NCBI RefSeq assembly: GCF_001685415.1
Contig: NZ_CP014989.1
Coordinates: 1,922,001-1,986,000, forward strand
DNA: 64,000 bases
Direction: 5' to 3'
Source of the DNA: Serinicoccus hydrothermalis
GTDB taxonomy: Bacteria > Actinomycetota > Actinomycetes > Actinomycetales > Dermatophilaceae
Positions within the stretch are counted from its first letter, which is position 1. The number at the start of each line of letters is the position of its first letter. Position numbers and translations under genes: made by a program. The notes beneath the pieces are model-generated. The model was not told the DNA's origin. It was given only the letters and a program-made list of their open reading frames with translations, and made no database searches. Shown here in pieces: positions 58,893 through 64,000 of the stretch.

Positions 58893-59812
58893 GCCCACAC
58901 CGGGCCGGGGAGCCGCCGCAGCGGCCCGCGCGCCAGCACATCCGCCACGATCGCCACCTTGGTATGCCGGCGCACCCGGCGGCGGGCGGTGAAGACGTCG
59001 TAGTCGGCCGCCTCGATCCGGTTCAGGATGAGCGAGTACATGCGCAGCGCCGTGGCCACGCACCGGGCGCCGGGCGGTGGCAGCATGGCCACCCCGCGCG
59101 AGGCGTCGGCGTAGAGCGCCCGGTTGCGCGCGACCTGCTCGGCCATCATCGCCCGCCACTGCGGGGTCACCCGCCGCTCGTGCGGGTCGGCGCCGTGCCG
59201 GTCCAGGTCCTCCTGGGGGAGGTAGACCCGGCCCCGGTCGAGGTCCTCGCCCACGTCGCGCAGGAAGTTGGTGAGCTGGAAGGCCAGCCCGAGGGAGCGC
59301 GCAGGGTCCTTCGCCGCCGGTGTGCTCGGCTCGAGGACCGGCAGCATCATCTCGCCGATGACCGCGGCCGAGCCCTCCATGTATCCGCCGCGCAGCTCCT
59401 CCCACGTCGCCCACGTCTCCCGGGTCAGGTCGAGCTCCATGGCGCGGAAGAAGCGGTCGAAGCACTCGGGGTCGGTGCCCCGGCGGCGCAGGCTGTCGAC
59501 CACGGCGGCCATGACCGGGTCCGACGAGCCGCCCTGCTCCAGCGCCCGGGTGAACAGCTCCTCGAACCCGCGCAGCCGCACCCCCGGGTCCGGGTCGGCG
59601 GGCACCGGGACCTGCACCGTCTCCGGCTCGTCGACGATGTCGTCGGCCAGGCGGCACAGGGCATACACGGCGTAGACGTCGACCCGCTGCTCCGGCGGCA
59701 GCAGACGGGCGCCCCAGTAGTAGGTCGTGCCGTGGCGCCGGGTCAGCGCCTCGCACTCCGCGTAGCCCTGCGCGAGCAGCGGGTCAGCAGCCGTCGTGCC
59801 CCGTCGCGCCAT
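58889..59812 (-). CDS. crtB: Phytoene synthase
   Basis: A 307-residue squalene/phytoene synthase joining two geranylgeranyl diphosphates to phytoene. The first Asp-rich motif is LADDIVDEPE (about residues 55-64), and the second lies in QLTNFLRDVGEDLDRGRVYLP (about 177-197). The final third is basic. TAGGCT ends 6 nt before the ATG on the minus strand, so it is probably leaderless. It is divergent from crtY with a compact shared promoter region. Length and motifs are typical. Confidence 0.95.
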   Translation of the reverse strand: MARRGTTAADPLLAQGYAECEALTRRHGTTYYWGARLLPPEQRVDVYAVYALCRLADDIVDEPETVQVPVPADPDPGVRLRGFEELFTRALEQGGSSDPVMAAVVDSLRRRGTDPECFDRFFRAMELDLTRETWATWEELRGGYMEGSAAVIGEMMLPVLEPSTPAAKDPARSLGLAFQLTNFLRDVGEDLDRGRVYLPQEDLDRHGADPHERRVTPQWRAMMAEQVARNRALYADASRGVAMLPPPGARCVATALRMYSLILNRIEAADYDVFTARRRVRRHTKVAIVADVLARGPLRRLPGPVWA

Positions 59813-59818
59813 GGCGGA

Positions 59819-59850
59819 AGCCTAGCCTGCGGCTAGGGTCGGGGCGGAGG
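59819..59850. promoter_or_regulatory. Shared crtB/crtY promoter with inverted repeat
   Basis: CCTAGCC (59821-59827), TGC, GGCTAGG (59831-59837) form a perfect inverted repeat made by two back-to-back -10 hexamers: TAGGCT on the minus strand (59819-59824, 6 nt before crtB) and TAGGGT on the plus strand (59834-59839). crtY also has GGAGG (59846-59850). A dimeric regulator could cover both promoters (inference). Confidence 0.6.
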
Positions 59851-59857
59851 TGAAGCG

Positions 59858-60997
59858 GTGCACGACGTGGCGATCGTCGGCCTGGGGCCGGCCGGGCGCG
59901 CGCTGGCGTCGCGCTGCGTGGCGACGGGGCTCGACGTGCTCGCCCTGGACCCCCGACCCGAGGCGGTCTGGCGGCCGACCTACGGCGTCTGGGAGGACGA
60001 GCTGACCGACCTCCCGCCGGAGGTCGTGCGCCACCGCGTCGCGCAGCCCGAGCTGTGGTCCCGGCACCGGCACCGGCTGCACCGGGCCTACGTCGTCCTG
60101 GACAACGCCGCGCTGCAGCGCGCCCTGCCCCTGGACGGGGTGGAGGTCGAGCGCGCGCGGCTCGACGACGGTGAGGTCGCCGCGCTGGGTGCCCGGGCGC
60201 GGGTCGTGGTCGACGCCCGCGGGGCCCGTCCCTCCGGCGCCGCCCCGGACGACCCGGCCGCCGCGCAGACCGCCTACGGCATCGTCGTCGACGCCGCGGT
60301 GGCCGCGCCCGCGCTCGGCGGGGCCGAGGGACTCCTCATGGACTGGCGCACCGACTGGTCGGCCGACCCAGACCCGACCGGGGCCCCGACCTTCCTCTAC
60401 GCCATCCCGCTCGGCGAGGGCCGGGTCCTGCTCGAGGAGACCTGCCTGGCCGCCGCCCCCGGTATGCCCGTGGACCAGCTCCGCGACCGGCTGCACCGCC
60501 GGCTGCGCGCCCGGGGCGTCGCCGGGTCCGACCTCGACGACGTCGAGGGGCGCGAGGTGGTGCGGATCCCGATGCGCGGCCGGGACGCCCCTGCACCGGA
60601 GGGCGCCCTGGCCCTCGGCGTGGCAGGGCGGGGTGGGCACCTGGTCACCGGCTACTCGGTGGCGCACTCCCTGTCCCGGGGCCGCTCGCTGGCCGAGCAG
60701 CTCGCACGGGGTGACGTGCCCCTCAAGGTGGACTCGGTCGGTGGGTCCGACCTGGTGCGCGAGCTCGGGCTGCGGGCCCTGCTGCGGCTGGACACGGGTG
60801 GGACGCTGGAGCTCTTCGAGGCCTTCGGGCAGCTGGAGCCGCAGCAGCAGCGCGCCTTCATGTCGCGCGACAGCGACGCCCTCGCGCTCGTGGGCGCGAT
60901 GTGGCAGATGTTCGCCCGGATGCCGGCCCGGGGGCGGGCCGAGCTGGTGCGGGCGACGCTGGGTGCCCCGTGGCAGGGACTGCGGCTCGGGCGCTGA
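59858..60997 (+). CDS. crtY: FAD-dependent lycopene beta-cyclase
   Basis: A 379-residue lycopene cyclase of the CrtY/CrtL flavoprotein type. The Rossmann motif VAIVGLGPAGRALASRC opens the protein, followed by TYGVWEDELTDLP, FLYAIPLGEGRVLLEETCLA and GVAGRGGHLVTGYSVA. It closes both lycopene ends to beta-rings, the substrate needed for aromatisation by CrtU. Use of this fused flavoenzyme differs from the heterodimeric CrtYc/CrtYd of many relatives. GTG 59858 is supported by GGAGG 7 nt upstream. It is convergent with crtI. Confidence 0.93.
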   Translation: MHDVAIVGLGPAGRALASRCVATGLDVLALDPRPEAVWRPTYGVWEDELTDLPPEVVRHRVAQPELWSRHRHRLHRAYVVLDNAALQRALPLDGVEVERARLDDGEVAALGARARVVVDARGARPSGAAPDDPAAAQTAYGIVVDAAVAAPALGGAEGLLMDWRTDWSADPDPTGAPTFLYAIPLGEGRVLLEETCLAAAPGMPVDQLRDRLHRRLRARGVAGSDLDDVEGREVVRIPMRGRDAPAPEGALALGVAGRGGHLVTGYSVAHSLSRGRSLAEQLARGDVPLKVDSVGGSDLVRELGLRALLRLDTGGTLELFEAFGQLEPQQQRAFMSRDSDALALVGAMWQMFARMPARGRAELVRATLGAPWQGLRLGR

Positions 60998-61025
60998 CCC
61001 GTCCCCGGACCCACCGCCGACGGCG

Positions 61026-62504
61026 TCAGCCGACGAGCTGGCGCACCCGCTCGGCGGCGAGCCGGCCGGAGGGCAGCACCATCGGCACCCCGACCCCCGG
61101 CACCGTGCCGGAGCCGGCGAAGACGAGCCCGGGCACGCGGCGGTCGACGTTGCCCGGGCGGAAGGGCCCGGTCTGGGGGAAGGTGTGGGCCAGCGCGAAG
61201 GGCGTGCCGGCGGCCATCCCCTGGGCCTGCCAGTCGTTCGGCGTGACGAGCTGCTCGGTGACGACGTCGGTGGGGTAGCCCGCAGCGTCGAGGAAGGTCA
61301 GGAGCCGCTCGCGCATCGGCCCGCGCTGCGCCTCCCAGTCCACCCGCCCCACCTCGAGGTTGGGCACCGGCTCCAGGACGTAGAGCGTGCTGTGCCCCTC
61401 GGGCGCGGCCTCCTCGTCGTCCAGCGAGTGGACGGTCACGAGCCGGGAGGGGTCGCCCATGAGGGTGCCCTTCTTCAGCAGGTCCTCGAAGGCCCCGGCC
61501 CACTCGTGCCCGAAGTGGATGTTGTGGTGCACCTTGCCCTCCGGGACCCCCTTGACGCCCAGGTGCCAGACGACGCAGGAGGGCGAGTAGCGCCCCCCGA
61601 GCAGGCCGCTCACGGCCCGCGGCGGTCGCACGTCGGGCAGCCACCAGCGGTAGGCGGTGGGCAGGTCCACCGTGGCCACGACCGCGTCGGCGGCGACGTG
61701 CTCGCCGTCGTCGGTGGCGACACCCCGCACCCGGCCGGAGAAGTCGCGCAGCAGGTCGGTCACCGAGGTGCCGTAGCGGAACTGCGCCCCGGCGTCGGCG
61801 GCCGCGCCCGCGAGCGCCTCCGGGACCGCACGCATACCCCCGCGCGGGAAGAAGACCCCCTCGATGGAGTCCATGTAGGTGATGACGGCGTAGATGGCGA
61901 GGGCGTCGTCCGGGGCGAGCCCGGCATACATCGCCTGGAAGGAGAAGAGCCGGTGCAGCCGCTCGTCGGTGAAGCGGCGCCGGATCATCGGCCCGAGCCG
62001 CCCGAAGCCGCCCATCCCCAGCAGCTGCGCCGCGGCGCGGGGCCGCGCGAGCAGGTCGGTGGGCCGGTCGAAGTTGCGGTCGATGAAGTGCGGCATCTCG
62101 GCGAGGTAGAGCCGCCGCAGCCAGCCCACGAACTCGTCGAAGGCGGCGGCGTCCACGCTGCCGCACTCGCGGTGGATCTCCTCGCGCATCGCCGCGTGCC
62201 CGTGGCGCACGTCGAGCGTGGAGCCGTCGGCGAAGAAGCCGCGGTATGCCGGGTCCAGCAGCTGCAGGTCGAGCCGCTGCGCGAGGCTGGACCCCGCGGC
62301 CCGCAGCGGCCGGTCGATGAGGTCCGGCATCGTCAGCACGGTCGGCCCGGTGTCGAAGGTGAAGCCGTCCTGGGTCAGCCTGCCGGCGCGGCCGCCCGGG
62401 ACCTGCTCGCGCTCGACGACGGTGACCCGGTGCCCGTCCCCGACGAGGTGGCAGGCCGCGGCGAGGCCGGCGAGGCCGGCGCCCACGACGACGACGTGGC
62501 TCAT
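61026..62504 (-). CDS. crtI: Phytoene desaturase
   Basis: A 492-residue flavoprotein converting phytoene to lycopene. The FAD site VVVVGAGLAGLAAACHL and GGRAGRLTQDGFTFDTGPTV mark its N-terminus, and the CrtI C-terminal motif appears as GLVFAGSGTVPGVGVPMVL. ATG 62504 lies in an ATGA overlap with the stop of the idi-crtE gene, so it is translated from the same mRNA. Length and motifs are those of four-step bacterial CrtI. Confidence 0.95.
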   Translation of the reverse strand: MSHVVVVGAGLAGLAAACHLVGDGHRVTVVEREQVPGGRAGRLTQDGFTFDTGPTVLTMPDLIDRPLRAAGSSLAQRLDLQLLDPAYRGFFADGSTLDVRHGHAAMREEIHRECGSVDAAAFDEFVGWLRRLYLAEMPHFIDRNFDRPTDLLARPRAAAQLLGMGGFGRLGPMIRRRFTDERLHRLFSFQAMYAGLAPDDALAIYAVITYMDSIEGVFFPRGGMRAVPEALAGAAADAGAQFRYGTSVTDLLRDFSGRVRGVATDDGEHVAADAVVATVDLPTAYRWWLPDVRPPRAVSGLLGGRYSPSCVVWHLGVKGVPEGKVHHNIHFGHEWAGAFEDLLKKGTLMGDPSRLVTVHSLDDEEAAPEGHSTLYVLEPVPNLEVGRVDWEAQRGPMRERLLTFLDAAGYPTDVVTEQLVTPNDWQAQGMAAGTPFALAHTFPQTGPFRPGNVDRRVPGLVFAGSGTVPGVGVPMVLPSGRLAAERVRQLVG

Positions 62505-64000
62505 GCGTCCCGCCAGGCGATCGCCCGCGCCTCGTCCCGGAGGCCGGCGATGCCCTCCTCGGTGAGCACCTCGGCCCGCAGCGCCGCCTCGGCGGCGTCG
62601 ACCTCCTCGCGGATACGGCGCTCGAGGTCCTCCCGGACCCCGGCCGCCTCCAGCGCCTCCTGGAGCACGCCGACGTCCTCCGGGCGGGCCTGCGGCGTGC
62701 CGACCCGGGCCATCGCGACGGCGGCCGGGCCGGTCAGCCGCTCGGCGCCGAGCACCCAGATGAGGGTGGTCTTGCCCTCGCGCAGGTCGTCGCCGCTGGG
62801 CTTGCCGGTGCGCTCCGGCTCGCCCCAGACCCCGAGGATGTCGTCGCGCCAGGCGAAGGCGCGCCCGAGGTGGGCGCCGTAGCGGGCGAGCGCCTCGCGC
62901 TGCTCGCCGTCGGCGATCGCGGCCAGCGAGCCCAGCTGCAGCGGCCGCTCGATCGTGTAGGCCCCCGACTTCAGGGCGGCCACCGCCTCGGCGTGCGCGA
63001 GGTCGCGCCGCCCGGCGGCCGAGCCGGTGAGGTCGCCCCGCTGGCCGGCGATGAGCTCGAGGTTGAGCTCGTACCAGTAGTCGCGCATCGTGCTCGGCAG
63101 CGGGTTGACCAGGCGGTCGGCGAGCGAGTGCGCCAGGTCACCCAGCAGGATCGCGATGTTCTCGCCGAAGCGCTCGGCGCGTCCCTGGCCGCCGCCCTCC
63201 CGGTGCCGGCGGGCCGCGACGACGTGCGCGGCGGGCGCACCCCGACGGGTGGACGACTGGTCCATGACGTCGTCGTGGATGAGCGCGAAGGCGTGCAACA
63301 TCTCCAGGGCCGCGGCGACGCGCACGAGGTCGTCGTGGCACTGCGAGCCGATCCGTCCCCCGGCGGCGACGAAGCCCCAGTGCCCCATGCGCGGTCGGAG
63401 CCGCTTGCCGCCGTTGGTCAGCACCGTCCGCAGCCAGCTGGGCAGGTCGCCCGGCTCGTCGGCGATGAGGTCGACCGGTCCGCTCGGGGCGAGGGTCGAC
63501 CACATCTGGTCGGTCCACGAGCACTCGGCCCCGATGAGCGACTCGACCCGGTCCAGCGTGGCCCGGGGCTCGGCACCACCCACCGCAGGCTCGGACGAGG
63601 GCTCCGGCCGCAGCGGGAGCCGCAGCCGCTCGGACTCCAGCAGCGTGACCTGCTCGACGGCCCAGGGGCTGTAGACACCCGGGACGGAGCGGACACCGGC
63701 GACGAGGTCGTCCCAGGGCACCCAGAGGTGCTCGGCCACCTCGGCCGGGTCGGGCGACAGCTCGCCGCTCACCCGACCGGCGAAGACGGGGCACACCTCG
63801 TTCTCGACGATCCCGCTCGCGTCGGTCGCGCGGTAGGCGAAGGTGGGCAGCGCCAGCTGCAGGTCGGTGACGTCGACGCCCAGCTCCTCCTGCAGCCGCC
63901 GGCGCACCGCGGCGCCGTCCGGCTCGTCCGGTCGGGGGTGGCCGCAGCAGGCGTTGGTCCACACGCCCGGCCAGGTCCGCTTGGACAGCGCCCGCCGGGT
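62501..64000 (-). CDS. Fused IPP isomerase / GGPP synthase, 5' end beyond window
   Basis: At least 499 residues in one frame, still open at base 64000. The N-terminal part is a Nudix IPP isomerase: WPGVWTNACCGHPRPDEPDG (active Cys) and the metal-binding Glu pair in VENEVCPVFAG. After a linker (about 40 residues, LRPEPSSEPAVGG) comes a trans-prenyl diphosphate synthase: GGKRLRPRM, first Asp-rich motif ALIHDDVMDQSSTRRG and second WRDDILGVWGEPERTGKP. So one polypeptide should isomerise IPP and build geranylgeranyl diphosphate. The missing start lies outside the window (a GTG at 63964 would cut the Nudix fold). It precedes crtI in an operon. Confidence 0.9.
   Translation of the reverse strand, partial: TRRALSKRTWPGVWTNACCGHPRPDEPDGAAVRRRLQEELGVDVTDLQLALPTFAYRATDASGIVENEVCPVFAGRVSGELSPDPAEVAEHLWVPWDDLVAGVRSVPGVYSPWAVEQVTLLESERLRLPLRPEPSSEPAVGGAEPRATLDRVESLIGAECSWTDQMWSTLAPSGPVDLIADEPGDLPSWLRTVLTNGGKRLRPRMGHWGFVAAGGRIGSQCHDDLVRVAAALEMLHAFALIHDDVMDQSSTRRGAPAAHVVAARRHREGGGQGRAERFGENIAILLGDLAHSLADRLVNPLPSTMRDYWYELNLELIAGQRGDLTGSAAGRRDLAHAEAVAALKSGAYTIERPLQLGSLAAIADGEQREALARYGAHLGRAFAWRDDILGVWGEPERTGKPSGDDLREGKTTLIWVLGAERLTGPAAVAMARVGTPQARPEDVGVLQEALEAAGVREDLERRIREEVDAAEAALRAEVLTEEGIAGLRDEARAIAWRDA

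Overview
The window reads as chromosomal DNA from a very GC-rich Gram-positive actinobacterium. The evidence is codon positions saturated with G/C, frequent GTG starts, ATGA/GTGA start-stop overlaps, ECF sigma/anti-sigma-K, class F sortases, WXG/DUF1023 proteins and a CUT1 sugar importer without its own ATPase. The mix of an FAD-type lycopene cyclase, aromatic-carotenoid genes and cell-wall-binding repeats suggests Micrococcales, possibly Intrasporangiaceae/Ornithinimicrobiaceae (for example Serinicoccus or Ornithinimicrobium). That placement is inference. I saw no tRNA, rRNA, CRISPR array, phage or insertion sequence.

Layout. 1-5.4 kb: an ECF sigma/RskA-type pair divergent from a cyclopropane-fatty-acid synthase, a DUF4397 surface protein with a class F sortase, and an FHA protein. 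5.5-12 kb: a GntR-controlled catabolic operon (ethanolamine-type permease, glutamine-synthetase-like ligase, gamma-glutamyl hydrolase, aldehyde dehydrogenase, SDR) that best fits a gamma-glutamylated amino-alcohol pathway. 12-15.4 kb: a second sortase locus with a CHRD-like surface protein and a CopD/cupredoxin gene, two of its genes frameshifted. 15.6-19.3 kb: Fpg/Nei glycosylase, amidase, FAD oxidoreductase. 19.3-28.5 kb: a glycan-use locus (GH3, Tat-exported glucoamylase-like enzyme, ABC importer, LacI regulator, sulfatase). 28.5-30 kb: acyl-CoA ligase. 30.1-34.3 kb: a WXG-like protein, a WXG-headed DUF1023 hydrolase, two nearly identical lipoproteins and broken genes, resembling a secreted lipase/immunity locus. 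34.3-42.4 kb: ATP-dependent DNA ligase, a histidine kinase/LuxR regulator/DUF4097 operon, CstA, a small Cys-Cys-ended protein and an ArsA-type ATPase. 42.6-54.8 kb: a large subtilase with cell-wall-binding repeats, a heterodimeric ABC exporter, a lipoprotein and an ABC-2 export operon. 54.8-64 kb: a carotenoid cluster (crtT, crtU, P450, crtB, crtY, crtI and an idi-crtE fusion running off the window), predicted to make an aromatic, possibly hydroxylated, carotenoid.

Three patterns cut across the genes. (1) The octamer GGTATGCC/GGCATACC occurs at least 35 times by eye, in both orientations, and recruits rare codons. (2) A family of roughly 55-nt palindromes built around CGCCATGGCG sits only between convergent genes. 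(3) At least nine genes have a TANNNT -10 hexamer 6-7 nt before their start codon, so they are probably leaderless. Three reading frames are broken by apparent one-base changes, which may be real or assembly errors.
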